Below are positions 10,985-24,042 of a stretch of 64,000 nucleotides of DNA, piece after piece. The translations under genes and the position numbers were made by a program. Every line of letters begins with the position of its first letter. Position 1 is the stretch's first letter. The notes beneath the pieces were generated by a model, which saw only the letters and a program-made list of their open reading frames with translations, did not search any database and was not told the DNA's origin. Location of the stretch: NCBI GenBank assembly GCA_947623455.1, contig OX392536.1:12767282-12831281 (forward strand). Direction: 5' to 3'. The DNA is from Mimachlamys varia (taxonomy: Eukaryota > Mollusca > Bivalvia > Pectinida > Pectinidae).

Positions 10985-12008
10985 TGTCGATTACTGCATA
11001 TTTGTAACGCCAACATAAAATGCTCTGGAAGTAGAAAATTTGATAATACACAGTAAAATATAATTTCCTTATTAGAAAATTGTATATTTATGATCAATAA
11101 TATTATAATCAGTAATAAATGTATTGTGCTCACCCTTTTTATAGTTTGATTTATGAACCAAAATCTGTCATATGTCAGCGATGCTGCCAAGTCACCTTTG
11201 ATCTGATGAAACTTGGCACTGGACATTTCCATCAACGTAGTAGATGTGAGAATGAGCTGTGGATGTGAACTCAAAAAAGGGGTCGTCTCAAAAGTTAAGA
11301 TGAATTTTCTGGTAAAGTGCAGGTTTGTGTGTCACCACGATACATGCTTGAAACTATGCCTTCTACATAACATCATAAATTGTTACCTGGCTCTCTATAT
11401 AAATAGATATTCAATAATTTTTTACTAGTGTCATGGTCATTCCAATGTATTTCATATACAGCCATGAATTTGACCGGTGGCGTCATGAACTAATACACGT
11501 TTCCTTAGAAACGATTGTGCCCAAGCGTAATGTGATCTTGATTAAAGCGTTTTGTTAGGCGACATTTTCTGACTGTAGACATTAAATGTACTTATTGTTA
11601 GACATTTTCTGACAAGCTGTCACAACGCGAAGATAGGTGTTTCGAGAGATTAATGAAAAACAAAAAACTTGCTAAATTCAACAGAATTAAAGTGACACAA
11701 AAGGATGTTCGATGACTTAGAAATGAGTGATGAACAAGGTACAGATTAAATCTAGACCTTTGAATTAAAGGTAACAAACCAGTTAATGCATGCCCTTTAA
11801 GTCAATAGTCTCCAACCTTGGGAAATAGTACAATAGGTTGGACCCAACACCTTGCTAGTTGACATACATTGCGCTTGCTTATCATTGTATCCTCGCAACA
11901 AAGTTAGGGAGTACTGTATATTGATATAACTCAGAGATGTTTGTAAACATATGTCTCTTTTGCATGTAATTTGTTGGTGAAACGGTTAATGGGTTCTTTA
12001 TTATACGT
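10985..12008. other. Non-coding stretch, nothing recognised
   Basis: Unique AT-rich sequence to the right of the TTAA-flanked element. Short open frames here have no recognisable domains or splice context. Confidence 0.5.
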
Positions 12009-12075
12009 GGGGGGGGGGGGGGGGTGTTACTGTAATCGGCTCGTCCGTCCGTCCGTCCGTCCGTCCGTCCGTCCG
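12009..12075. repeat. G-run and (GTCC)n microsatellite
   Basis: A run of about 16 G at 12009-12024, then about eight GTCC/CCGT tetranucleotides at 12042-12075. The same tetranucleotide heads the repeat of about 150 bp at 40470. Confidence 0.9.
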
Positions 12076-12094
12076 TAGTCGAACTTTGTCTTTA

Positions 12095-12615
12095 GTCAGT
12101 ACAATGTGGAGACTTGCCCAACCCCCCAACCCCCATCTCCGAGGTAAATTAGCATTTTCGACCATTTATGGAGAGTTATTTTCTTTTTATGTTAAACATA
12201 ATCATAAGTTATCCGACCTTGCATTCGCTCCATTTTCATTGTTTCTTTTTTTTCAAAATTGTGTGGAAATATTCAGTATAATATGGAAATGTGCCCCCTG
12301 AAATTACCTTGCATCTTGACCCTTTACAATGAGTTATCCCCCTGTTATTAAAGAAATGAACAAAATTGTGTCCGGCTTTGCAGTTGCTCGGTTTACAAAA
12401 CAAGTTTTCATTTGTTTTGTATGAAAAGCCGGTATAAAATGGAGATATGCCCCCTGAAATAGCTTTGAATTTTCTACCCATTATAAAGAGTTATCCCCCT
12501 TTAAATGAAAACAATCTTGTCTGGCTATGCAATCTATCGTTTTTTTACCATATTTCTTTTGTGGAAACGGCTAGCTCAATATGGATTTCTGTCCCCTGAA
12601 TTAATTTTGCGTCGT
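12095..12615. repeat. Degenerate tandem repeat of about 140-180 bp, four copies
   Basis: The words 'tgccccctgaaat' and 'agttatccccct' recur. 'tgccccctg' begins at 12292 and 12448, and a variant begins at 12590; a weaker first copy has 'cttgccca' near 12111. Spacing is about 179, 156 and 142 bp, so the copies are old and differ by indels. It follows directly on the (GTCC)n microsatellite. Confidence 0.65.
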
Positions 12616-14117
12616 GATTAACCTTTGAAAAGGTTTGTATCTTTTATTGACCCTTTTCTCATTTGGGGTGCTGGGGTATTACATGTAGTCAGCCATCCTG
12701 GCGACAGTTCTACTTATTATTAATTCGAACGCCTTGAAAAATCGGGTTTTTTTTTGTCAAAATATGTTTATAAATAATTCATAAGGAGCAGAGAAGTACA
12801 TTTGTATGTACTTTTTGGGAATATTATAAAAAAATGTAAACAAACTTCCCTAAATTGTCCCTCTATGTGAGTATAACACAGTTCGACTGTGGTTGTATGA
12901 TGATACAACAAGGTCGAGTTGTGTTATGGCCAAAGTGAAATTAATTTTACTAAAAATGTAGTGGAATGGTATGATCGACATCGGAGAGCCTTGTCTCACA
13001 CCAATGGAAATTAGACACAAACTCACAGAACAGTACTACTTTTAGTCTGCACGAGAACGCAAACGTTTAATATTTGAACAGTCTTCATTTTGTTTTGTGC
13101 GTTAATATGATCAGACATGTATCTCTTACGGACTTTCCGAGCGCATTGAATGTCACAACATGTACTGGCCAAGACTCAATAACTTTAAAACCCCCGAAAG
13201 AGCTCACATTCACAACTCAATCTCACATTCGACTGTTGGTGGAAATGTCTATTACGAAGAGCCAGCTAAATATGAAACTATCTTCCGCCTTTTTTGTATA
13301 ATTTGACAAAATAAATGAAGAAAAATCAATATCATAATAGGAAATTGCTCTAATATGTTGATTTTAATATATTTTTTCAAATATGAAACAGTGGGCACTA
13401 GAGGGGGTAGTTGTGCGCAGTTTAAGTCAGTAAAATATGTTTCTCGGACGTTTTACTACGATTTTTGTACATTTTCCTAGCCACGTGCTCCTTCATCTAC
13501 TTTTAAGGCTAGTAAGTCTGTCCGCATCCAGTTGAGGAGAAATCATACTCCGCCTGATCTAGGTATATAAATACACTTTAGATAATTTGTTATTTCTCAG
13601 CATTCAGTTAGAAAATTGGGGGAAATAACACAAATAGTAAAGGGACAAAAAATGAAGCACGCTATCCCCTTTTTTTATGACTGTTTTAGGCAGAGAAACC
13701 CATTTATTTCATCCGCTAAATATTAAAAAAAAGTTTAATTGCATTTAAAAGTAAGGGGTAGGGGTAACTCAAATCGATTTCCTGAGTTAATTAAAAAGTA
13801 CCCAGTTAGAGAAATTTGACTTCCATCAAGTAAAAGAAAATACTATTTTTGTCATTCATACATTTCGGATTACAAATTCGGAAGATATTTATGAAGATGT
13901 CCTACAAATTAACTGCAAAATTCATTTAAAAATCACTTATTATGTCATATTGGTATCTTTGACAGATCATAGCACAAAAACGAGCATTAACATCTTTGCA
14001 TTTTCTGCCATGCCTGGAACTCCCTTTTCCGAAAATGTATATGAAAAAAAAGTTTAATAAAAGAAAAATTTGACTTCTAAGAAAATTACATGCTTAAACA
14101 ACCGTAACAGAGCAAAT
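12616..14117. other. Non-coding stretch with one imperfect hairpin
   Basis: Unique AT-rich sequence. The only structure seen is an imperfect inverted repeat at 12873-12927 (ataacacagttcgactgtgg against a right arm ending cgagttgtgttat). No gene is supported. Confidence 0.5.
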
Positions 14118-15532
14118 TATTGTCAGTTCAGTGTAACTCGTGGTAGTGATAAGATGCTGTCAGCTCAGTTTACTTGTGGTAGTGACAAAATGTTGTCAGC
14201 TCAGTGTAACTCGTGGTAGTGACAAGATTTTGTCAGTTCAGTGTAACTCGTGGTAGTGATAAGATGTTGTCAGTTCAGTGTAACTTGTGGTAGTGACAAG
14301 ATGCTGTCAGCTCAGTGTAACTCGTGGTAGTGACAAGATTTTGTCAGCTCAGTGTAGCTAGTGGCAGTGGCAAAATACTGTCAGCTCAGTGTAACTTGTG
14401 GTAGTGACAAGATGTTGTCAGCTCAGTGTAACTTGTGGTAGTGACAAGATGCTGTCAGCTCAGTGTAACTCGTGGTAGTGACAAGATTTTGTCAGCTCAG
14501 TGTAGCTAGTGGCAGTGGCAAAATACTGTCAGCTCAGTGTAACTTGTGGTAGTAACACGATGTTGTCAGTTCAGTGTAACTTGTGGAAGTGACAAGATGC
14601 TGTCAGCTCAGTTTACTTGTGGTAGTGACAAGATGCTGTCAGCTCAGTGAAACTCGTGGCAGTGGCAAAATACTGTCAGCTCAGTGTAACTCGTGGTAGT
14701 GACACGATGTTGTCAGCTCAGTGTAACTCGTGGTAGTGACAAGATGCTTTCAGCTCAGTGTAACTTGTGGAAGTGACAAAATACTGTTAGTTCAGTATTA
14801 CTCGTGGTAGTGACAAGATGTTGTCAGCTCAGTGTAACTTGTGGTAGTGACAAAATAATGTCAGCTCAATGTAACTCGTGGTAGTGACAAAATACTGTCA
14901 GCTCAATGTAACTCGTGGTAGTGACAAAATGCTGTCAGCTCAGTGTAACTCCTGGTAGTGACAAGATGTTGTCAGCTCAGTGAAACTCGTGGTAGTGACA
15001 AGATGCTTTCAGCTCAGTGTAACTCGTGGAAGTGACAAAATACTGTTAGTTCAGTATAACTCGTGGTAGTGACAAGATGTTGTCAGCTCAGTGTAACTCG
15101 TGGTGGTGACAAAATAATGTCAGCTCAATGTAACTCGTGGTAGTGACAAAATACTGTCAGCTCAATGTAACTCGTGGTAGTGACAAAATACTGTCAGCTC
15201 AGTGTAACTCGTGGTAGTGACAAGATTCTGTCAGCTAAGCGTAACTCGTGGTTGTGACAAGATGCTGTCAGCTCAGTGTAGCTTGTGGTTGTGACAAGAT
15301 GCTGTCAGCTCAGTGTAGCTTGTGGTAGTGACAAAATACTGTCAGCTCAGTGTAACTCGTGGTAATGACAAGATGTTGTCAGCTCAGTGTAACTCGTGGT
15401 AGTGACAAGATGCTGTCAGCTCAGTGTAACTCGTGGTAGTGACAAGATGCTGTCAGCTCAGTGTAACTCGTGGTAGTGACAAGATGCTGTCAGCTCAGTG
15501 TAGCTTGTGGTATTGACAAGATGTTGTCAGCT
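14118..15532. repeat. 37-bp tandem array, left part
   Basis: About 38 copies of a unit containing 'tgtcagctcagtgtaac' and 'tcgtggtagtgacaag'. Spacing is 37 bp, for example 15421 to 15458. Variants (cttgtgg/ctcgtgg, aagatgc/aaaatac/aagattt) recur in blocks, which suggests expansion of multi-unit segments. It is interrupted by a LINE at 15533 and resumes at 17299. Confidence 0.95.
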
Positions 15533-16539
15533 ACTACTATCAATATTACCGAACAAGACATTATATATCAGTTACGTCTTCTCAACGCAAGTAAACCTGC
15601 AGGTCCGGATACTATTCCCCCTAAATTTATTAAAGGTATTTCTAATTCGCTTATTAAACCACTGCATGTAATATTTAACATGTCTATTTCTACTGTTATT
15701 CTTCCGACTGTATGGAAACATTCAGGGTTTTTACCTAAAGATTCAACTACTTTTCAACTATTGAATATATATGACACAATTGTAAAACATTTGGATAAGG
15801 GTAAAGAGGCAAGAATGGTTTTCTGTGATATAAGTAAAGCTTTTGACCGAGTTTGGCATGATGGTCTAATATATAAATTGAAAAATATGGTATTAGCGGA
15901 AATATGATTAAGTGGTTTTCATCTTATCTAAACGGTAGGATGCAGAGAGTGGTCGTCGATGGATTCAAATCTTCTTGGAAAACCATTCAGGCAGGTGTGC
16001 CCCAAGGTTCCGTGTTGGGTCCATATCTATTTTTATTATATATAAATGATATATGTGAAAATTTAACTTCAGATTTGAAACTGTTTACTGATTACACATC
16101 TTTGTATACACTTATAGAGGGAGACCGACAGGAATCTGCAAATATTTTAAATTCTGATCTCAGGAAAATGTCCTCATGGACAGACGCCTGGGGAATTGTT
16201 TTTAATCCAGAAAAAACAGTAGCTCTTCTTTTTTCAAGGCGGGTTGACTCCCAGACTTTACATCCTGATCTGGTCTTTAATAACCTTACTATCAAAAATG
16301 TAACAAATCACAAGCATCTTGGTCTCTTCTTTACTTCTATGGCTAACTGGTCGACTCATATCAATTTTATTTATGAAAAAGCATATAAAAGGATAAATAT
16401 ACTCAGGATGTTGAAATACAAAATTGATAGAAGGTCTCTTACAACTATAGATATTTCTTTTATTCGGCCTATCCTAGAATATGCTAGCATTGTGTGGTCT
16501 AACTGTACCCACAGGGACCCGAGAATTTGTTACAACTAG
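15533..16539 (+). pseudogene. LINE reverse transcriptase fragment, inactive
   Basis: Two frames together give a jockey/CR1-type RT. The first has SKPAGPDTIPPKFIKG, then jumps from WKHSGFLPKD directly to a region ending FCDISKAFDRVWHDG; the usual NYRPISL and QxGF segments between them are deleted. A frame change near 15900 leads to WFSSYLNGRMQRVVVDG, GVPQGSVLGPYLFLLYIND and SFIRPILEYASIVWSNC. The active-site box FADD reads FTDY, so a catalytic Asp is lost. The C-terminus is cut off at CTHRD. It belongs to a different LINE family from the copy at 4457-7906. Confidence 0.88.
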
Positions 16540-17298
16540 TTTTGGACCTAAAATAGGGTGTTTAGCGTAATTTTACACATTTGGGGGGTTAAGATCAATT
16601 TTCGATAAAAATGCCCCCTCAGTAGTCATAAAAGCTAAAGGGTGGAAAGCTTTCCAGATCGAAAAATAGACCCCACCTACCTTTCTTGCATCAAAAATCA
16701 CATTTATAGTTGAGGTACAAAAAAACGCTTGGTACCGTTGGAAAGATGGATAATTTTTATTTTATAAACCTCCTAAATGCAAGTCAAATGTATCCTCCTT
16801 CCGCAGAAATAATCTCCATTTCCTCCAAAAACACGCAAAATTTCAGTGTCTCAGAGTTCTCGGCGCCTTGCAGGCCATTTCGTTACATATTCATTAGGTT
16901 GACGTCACCCCGCGTGCTGGGCTTTTGCTGTCAATGGATGGCGGTCTTCCTTTAAATTTAGCCATCCAAACGCTTTATATAAGAAATTAATAACTAATTA
17001 TAATTAATTGAGTTGATTTGAGATTTATTAATCAAGATGTGAACAATGATTAATCTAAGAGGCATTTTGACATGTCTAACATACGCTTCATGATTTATTA
17101 ATGTTCAACTTGCGAGACTCACCGAAATTGTCTGTTTAATCACTATTGTCTTTGCTTAATTACATATATTTTCTAGTTGTGGATTTTATGTATTGTAATG
17201 TTATCAATGTAATCATCAGGAGAGGGCTAATATAGGCGATGCCTGTTGCCCAATTCCCTTTGAATTAACATCTTCAATAAAATATTCTGAAATGAAAA
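15533..17298 (+). mobile_element. 5'-truncated LINE inserted into the 37-bp array
   Basis: The insertion begins abruptly after 'atgttgtcagct' (15521-15532) in the array. It ends with 'aataaaatattctgaaatga', after which the same 12 bp (17299-17310) starts the resumed array. The 12 bp is the likely target-site duplication, although the repetitive target makes it harder to prove. The 3' end carries an AATAAA signal and a short tgaaatga tail, as in CR1-type elements. The body is RT sequence to about 16520. About 16520-17000 shows neither the expected RT C-terminus nor recognisable UTR and may be a further insertion. About 17040-17298 looks like LINE 3' UTR. Confidence 0.8.
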
Positions 17299-17556
17299 TG
17301 TTGTCAGCTCAGTGTAGCTTGTGGTAGTGACAAGACGTTGTCAGTTCAGTGTAACTCGTGGTAGTGACAAGATGCTGTCAGTTCAGTGTAACCCGTGGTA
17401 GTGACAAGATGCTGTCAGCTCAGTGTAACTCGTGGTAGTGACAAGATGCTGTCAGTTCAGTGTAACTTGTGGAAGTGACAAGATGTTGTCAGCTCAGTGT
17501 AACTTGTGGTAGTGACAAGATGTTGTCAGTTCAGTGTAACTCGTGGTAGTGACAAG
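17299..17556. repeat. 37-bp tandem array, right part
   Basis: Seven further copies of the same 37-bp unit as at 14118-15532, in the same orientation and phase after the LINE insertion. Confidence 0.93.
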
Positions 17557-17572
17557 TAATGTACTTTTTATG

Positions 17573-19116
17573 AATTCCCCCTTCGGCTACGTACCGTCCT
17601 TTATATTCCCCCTTCGGCTACGTACCATCCTTTATATTCCCCCTTCGGCTACGTAACATTCCTTTATATTCCCCCTTCGGCTACGTACCATCCTTTATAT
17701 TCCCCCTTCGGCTACGTAACATTCCTTTATATTCCCCCTTCGGCTACGTACCATCCTTTATATTCCCCCTTCGGCTACGTACCATCCTTTATATTCCTCC
17801 TTCGTCTACGTAACATTCCTTTATATTCCCCCTTCGGCTACGTAACATTCCTTTATATTCCCCCTTCGGCTACGTACCATTCCTTTATATTCCCCCTTCG
17901 GCTACGTACCATCCTTTATATTTCCCCTTTGGCTACGTAACATTCCTTTATATTCCCCCTTCGGCTACGTACCATTCCTTTATATTCCCCCTTCGGCTAC
18001 GTACCATCCTTTATATTCCCCCTTCGGCTACGTACCATCCTTTATATTCCCCCTTCGGCTACGTACCATCCTTTATATTCCCCCTTCGGCTACGTAACAT
18101 TCCTTTATATTCCCCTTCGGCTACGTACCATCCTTTATATTCCCCCTTCGGCTACGTAACATTCCTTTATATTCCCCTTCGGCTACGTACCATCCTTTAT
18201 ATTCCCCCTTCGGCTACGTAACATTCCTTTATATTCCCCCTTCGTCTACGTAACATTCCTTTATATTCCCCTTCGGCTACGTACCATCCTTTATATTCCC
18301 CCTTCGGCTACGTACCATCCTTTATATTCCCCCTTCGTCTACGTACCATCCTTTATATTCCCCCTTCGGCTACACATCCATTCCTTTATATTCCCCCTTC
18401 GGCTACACATCCATTCCTTTATATTCCCCCTTCGTCTACGTAACATTACTTTATATTCCCCCTTCGGCTACGTACCATCCTTTATATTCCCCCTTCGGCT
18501 ACGTACCATCCTTTATATTCCCCCTTCGGCTACGTACCATCCTTTATATTCCCCCTTCGGCTACACATCCATTCCTTTATATTCCCCCTTCGGCTACGTA
18601 ACATAACTTTATATTCCCCCTTCGTCTACGTAACATTCCTTTATATTCCCCCTTCGTCTACGTACCATCCTTTATATTCCCCCTTCGGCTACGTACCATC
18701 CTTTATATTCCCCTTTCGGCTACACATCCATTCCTTTATATTCCCCCTTCGGCTACGTAACATTACTTTATATTCCCCCTTCGTCTACGTAACATTCCTT
18801 TATATTCCCCCTTCGGCTACGTAACATTACTTTATATTCCCCCTTCGGCTACGTACCATCCTTTATATTCCCCTTTCGGCTACACATCCATTCCTTTATA
18901 TTCCCCCTTCGTCTACGTAACATTCCTTTATATTCCCCCTTCGTCTACGTAACATTCCTTTATATTCCCCCTTCGGCTACGTAACATTACTTTATATTCC
19001 CCCTTCGGCTACGTACCATCCTTTATATTCCCCCTTCGGCTACACATCCATTCCTTTATATTCCCCCTTCGGCTACGTACCATTCCTTTATATTCCCCCT
19101 TCGGCTACGTACCATT
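17573..19116. repeat. 31/32-bp tandem array
   Basis: About 49 copies of a pyrimidine-rich unit containing 'tttatattcccccttcggct'. Units end in gtaccat (31 bp), gtaacatt (32 bp) or acatccatt; a gtct variant replaces ggct in some. The three end types recur in blocks. It starts 16 bp after the 37-bp array ends. Confidence 0.95.
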
Positions 19117-19957
19117 TCAACAAACAAATCACAAAAGCACTTTGTTAACGCCCTCTAGGTATATCTAGGGAACGACCATTACATGGTATTTATTGACCAT
19201 AACTCGTGTGTCTGACGGGTAAGTCAGCAATGTTTATTTCTCCCAGATCTAACACTTAATTATAGTACGCTCCCTCCATACACATTTGACGTGAAGCAGA
19301 TATGTATTCCCATACCCAATGTTAACACATCCATAGACAAGAGAAGTCGATTTCACGTTGGTCAAGATTCTATAATATAAACGTCGGCCGGCGTTAGTGA
19401 TTGGAAAAAAAGCAAAAACAAAATATGAGATGCCAATATATTGGTGTTTTCTTACATTTCAAGAGAAAGGGACTTTGACAGCCTTGAAGTTGAATCCTAT
19501 ATATAGATACATGTTCATCATAGATATTGTTCGATGCGGGTTGCTATGGCAGTATAATTATGGTTTTAGTGAATCTTAATCGATATATTGGTAACAAGAT
19601 ATGCTGTTAACAACATTATTTTTTTCATCAGTCGTGAAATTTTAATTGAAATATAGCATTTCGAAAATAGCTATTCATTTATGATGGCCGTTGTATAAAC
19701 GCTTTACCATCAGATAATTTCAAATGTGCATTAAAGCCATGGAAAAAGAAGTTTGTGATCTTCAATTGGTTGTATATTTAGACATAATGAATAATGGACG
19801 AAACACTGATCATTCCGGGTAGTCAGGATTTACTATATTACCGGCGTAGTTTCAGTTTGATATTAAGAGATGGAGGGGGAGCATTTAACCCTAGATTGTA
19901 ATAAAGAGTCATGTTTTGCACTGCAGGTAATGCCAGTAGACGAACCCGATTCCCAGC
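19117..19957. other. Non-coding stretch, nothing recognised
   Basis: Unique sequence between two arrays. A 60-codon open frame at 19397-19579 has no domain or supporting context. Confidence 0.5.
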
Positions 19958-21528
19958 TGGTGTAGAGAAATTAGCTGGTGTACAGAAGTTAGCTGGTGTA
20001 CAAAAGTTAGCTAGTGTACAGTAGTTAGCTAGTTTACAGAGGTTAGCTGGTGTACAGAAGTTAGCTGGTGTACAGTAGTTAGCCAGTGTACAAAAGTTAG
20101 CTGGTGTACAGAAGTTAGCTGGTGTACAGAAGTTAGCTAGTGTACAGAAGTTAGCTAGTGTACAGAAGTCAGCTAGTGTACAAAAGTTAGCTAGTGTTTA
20201 GAAGTTAGGTATTGTACAGAAAATAGCTAGTATATAGAAGTTAGCTAGTATACAGAAGTTAGCTAGTATACAAAAGTTAGCTAGTATACAGAAGTTAGCT
20301 GTTGTACAGGAGTTAGTTAGTGTTTAGAAGTTAGGTATTGTACAGAAAATAGCTAGTATGTAGAAGTTAGCTAGTATACAGAAGTTAGCTAGTATACAGA
20401 AGTAAGCTGGTGTACAGAAGTTAGCTGTTGTACAGGAGTTAGCTAGTGTACAGAAGTTAGCTAGTGTACAGAAGTTAGCTGGTGTACAAAAGTCAGCTAG
20501 TGTACAGAAGTTAGGTATTGTACAGGAGTTAGCTAGTATACAGAAGTAAGCTAGTATACAGAAGTTAGCTGTTGTACAGGAGTTAGCTAGTATACAGAAG
20601 TAAGCTGGTGTACAGAAGTTAGCTGGTGTACAAAAGTCAGCTAGTGTACAGAAGTAAGCTGTTGTACAGGAGTTAGCTGTTGTACAGGAGTTAGCTAGTA
20701 TACAGAAGTAAGCTGTTGTACAGGAGTTAGCTGTTGTACAGGAGTTAGCTAGTATACAGAAGTAAGCTGGTGTACAGAAGTTAGCTGGTGTAAAAAAGTC
20801 AGCTAGTGTACAGAAGTTAGGTATTGTACAGAAAATAGCTAGTATACAGAAGTTAGCTAGTATACAGTTAGTTAGCTAGTATACAGAAGTTAGCTGGTGT
20901 ACAGAAGTAAGCTGGTGTACAGAAGTTAGCTAGTGTTCAGAAGTTAGCTAGTGTACTGAAGTTAGCTAGTGTACAGAATTTAGCTGGTGTACAGAAGTTA
21001 GCTGATGTACAGAAGTTAGCCAGTGTTCAGAAGTTAGCTAGTGTACCAAAGTTAGCTGGTGTACAGAAGTAAGCTGGTATACAGTAGTTAGCTTTTGTAC
21101 AGTAATTAGCTTTTGTACAGTAGTTAGCTTTTGTACAGTAGTTAGCTTTTGTACAGTAGTTAGCTGGTGTACAAAAGTTAGCCAGTGTACAAAATTTAGC
21201 TAGTGTACAAAGGTTAGCTGGTGTACAAAAGTTAGCCAGTGTACAAAAGTTAGCTAGTGTACAAAAGTTAGCTAGTGTACAAAGGTTAGCTAGTGTACAA
21301 AAGTTAGCTAGTGTACAAAGGTTAGCTAGTGTACAAAGGTTAGCTAGTGTACAAAAGTTAGCCAGTGTACAAAAGTTAGCTAGTGTACAAAGGTTAGCTA
21401 GTGTACAAAGGTTAGCTAGTGTACAAAGGTTAGCTAGTGTACAAAAGTTAGCCAGTGTACAAAAGTTAGCTTGTGTACAAAGGTTAGCTAGTGTACAAAG
21501 GTTAGCCAGTGTACAAAAGTTAGCTGGT
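19958..21528. repeat. 18-bp minisatellite
   Basis: About 87 copies of an 18-bp unit, 'ttagctagtgtacagaag' and close variants (ggtgtac, attgtac, agtatac, ccagtgtac). The 3' third (from about 21170) is dominated by 'gtgtacaaaagttagc' forms, and a short block with 'cttttgtacagtagttag' lies at about 21085-21165. Scattered cag-to-tag changes break all reading frames, so it is not coding. Confidence 0.95.
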
Positions 21529-22574
21529 GGGTTTTTTAGTCTGCGAGGTTTGCTTGAGCCTCCACAGCCACGATTGATCTCATTTAAGTAGTGGCACGGT
21601 ACACAATATACACATTGATTCCGTAGTACACGATTTGAATTTATACATAACTAGACCCTCCTTCTTCTACATTAGTTTAGCCATTTTGGATTCCAACCTT
21701 TTGGTCCCTAGCATCACTGAGGAGTCCTAGGAGGACGGAACAGCTGTACATGTATAATGCAGTTTTAATTCACTTGATCGGCATACTATACTAAATTTAA
21801 AAGGTACAAAATGTGTGTGTGTTACGTCATCTGTAGCTTGTCTTGGTATGTCCAGTACGTTATGTAGCTGCCAACTGTAACGTTAATATCGTGACACTTC
21901 CCACACTTTCATTTTGTGAAGTTCGCCATTCTGGCAGAATGCCTGGCAGTGAATTTAAAGGAAATCTTTTGTTTCCATTACTCGTGAAAAATCATTAATA
22001 CATGTAGGGATCCGGCTGGTGTATATGTACATCTGTAGCATGCTGTTCCCCTTACTGCTGACGCATTACATTTACAGTTAGATATGCCTTTGGTTAAGTT
22101 ACAATAGACGTCGTCCCGTGTGTGATAAACGAACAAGGATAAAACACAATGGTAATGATATCAATCGATCAGTTCACACACTATAAAAATACTTCGTATT
22201 CGAGAATGTCCAATTCCTCACCAAAATTATTCTCATACATGTAGACCAATATTTCACGGCTGTAATTCGTCATTTAAGGTGTAGAACTATAGACCACTAT
22301 TTTAGGGTTGTTAATCAAGATGCAGATTTTAATTATATTATAAAACGTATGTTATTTTGCGGCTTACAAAGTAAGTTGATTTGTTTCTAAAAAAAAAAAA
22401 AAAAAAAATCTCTTTGCAATGAAGTGCATTAATTGTTTTTTAATTGTTGAATATAGGATTAACCTAGCTCACGTTCCCGGCTATTTACAAACAGCCGAGC
22501 CGCTTTCACGTGCTTGGTTCATTAACCAGTTTGCTCATTTTAAATGTCATATTTATGGTATAAAGTATTAGGTA
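21529..22574. other. Non-coding stretch with an A-run
   Basis: Unique sequence with a run of about 20 A near 22390-22408. No gene or element is recognised. Confidence 0.5.
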
Positions 22575-23755
22575 TCGTACGACAAGAGATGGAAGTAAGG
22601 AAGGGTCCCTGTCCCGTTGCATGACGACGTAAAGAGGGGTCAACGTCCCTCTAGAGAAGGGAGTAAAGAGGTGTTCCCCATCCCTCCGGAGAAGAGAGTA
22701 AGGGCGGGTTCCTGTACCTTTGAAGAAGGAAGAAAGCAGAGGTTCCAATCAATCTGGAATCTGGAAAAGGGAATAATGTGTGTGTGTGTGGGGGGGGGGG
22801 GGGGGGGGTACCTCCCTCTGGAGAAAGGAGGTTCTTGTACCTTTTTGAGGTTGAAGATTCCAATCCATCTGGAGAAGGGAGCAAGGAAGACCCCTAGTCC
22901 CCTTGGAAGAAAGAGAAAGGCAGTGTCCCTATTCTTCTTGAGAAGGGAGTAGGCAAGAGTCCCCGTCCATCTGGAGAAGTGAATAAGAAAGTGTCCCCGT
23001 TCTTTTTGAGAAGGAAGTAAAAAAGGGTCATTGTTCCTCTGGAGGTGGAAATAAGAAAGGGTCCCCATCCTGCTGGAGGAAGAACTAAGGAGGGGTTCAC
23101 ATCCCGCTGGAGAAGGAAGTAAGTATGGGTTCATATTCTTCTGGAAAAGTGAGTAAGGAGGGTTTCACATCCGTCTGGAGGATGGAGTAAGTATGGGTTC
23201 ATATTCTTCTGGAAAAGTGAGTAAGGAGGGGTTCACATCCCGCTGGAGAAGAAAGTAAGTATGGGTTCATATTCTTCTGGAAAAGTGAGTAAGGAGGGTT
23301 TCACATCCGTCTGGAGGATGGAGTAAGGAAGAGTACCCGTCCCTTTAAAGGAGGAAGAAAGAAAGAGTTCCCGTTACGCTTGAGAAGGGAGTAAGGAAGA
23401 ACCCTCGTTCCTTTGGAGGAGGAAGAAAGGAAGGGTCCCGATCCATCTGGAGAAGGGAGTAAGGAAGTGTCTCCATTCCTTTGGGGAGGAAGAAAGGAAG
23501 TGTCTCCATTCCTTTGGGGAGGAAGAAAGGAAGTGTCTCCATTCCTTTGGAGGAGGATGAAAGGAAGTGTCCTAATCCATCCGGAGAAGGGAGTAAGGAA
23601 ATGCCCCTGTACCTCTGGAGAAGGACGTAAGAAAGGGTCCTTATCCCTTTGGGAATAACAATAAGGAATGTTCCCGTCCCTTTGGAGAGGGAAGTAGGGA
23701 GGGTCCCCATTCCTCTGGAGAAGGGAGCAAAAAGAGAGTCCGTTAACTTTGATTT
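22575..23755. repeat. Degenerate 33/34-bp tandem array
   Basis: About 35 diverged copies of a purine-rich unit resembling 'tctggagaagggagtaagga' plus a pyrimidine tail. Spacing is 34 bp (23106, 23140, 23174, 23208) or 33 bp (23472 to 23505). At about 23106-23340 a larger block alternating 'ttcatattcttctggaaaag' and 'ttcacatcc' copies is itself duplicated. A GT-run followed by about 19 G lies at about 22778-22808. Open frames on both strands are artefacts of the repeat. Confidence 0.85.
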
Positions 23756-23904
23756 GCTCATAATGTCTTAATGGCATCCCTACTGTACTAGTCAGCTTTT
23801 ACGGTGAAATACAAAACCTAATGCTAGGTGAGCCAATGTGACAAAACGATGGAGCGTATCATTCATTTAGAAAGAAGAAAGGTCTAGTGACAGAAAGAGG
23901 AGTA

Positions 23905-24042
23905 ATATCTCTGATCCGACAGTGATATCTCTGATCCGACAGTGATATCTCTGATCCGACAGTGATATCTCTTATCCGACAGTGATATCTCTTATCCGAC
24001 AGTGATATCTCTTATCCGACAGTGATATCTCTGATCCGACGT
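23905..24042. repeat. 20-bp tandem repeat
   Basis: Seven copies of 'atatctctgatccgacagtg', with three central copies reading cttatcc. The last copy runs into unique sequence. Confidence 0.93.

Noticed and set aside
16710..16955. 81-codon frame inside the dead LINE
   Set aside because: Neither the expected RT C-terminus nor any recognisable domain; probably chance in an inserted or decayed segment.
22506..23777. Proline/serine-rich open frames on the minus strand
   Set aside because: They are translations of the degenerate 33/34-bp repeat and overlap one another in different frames.
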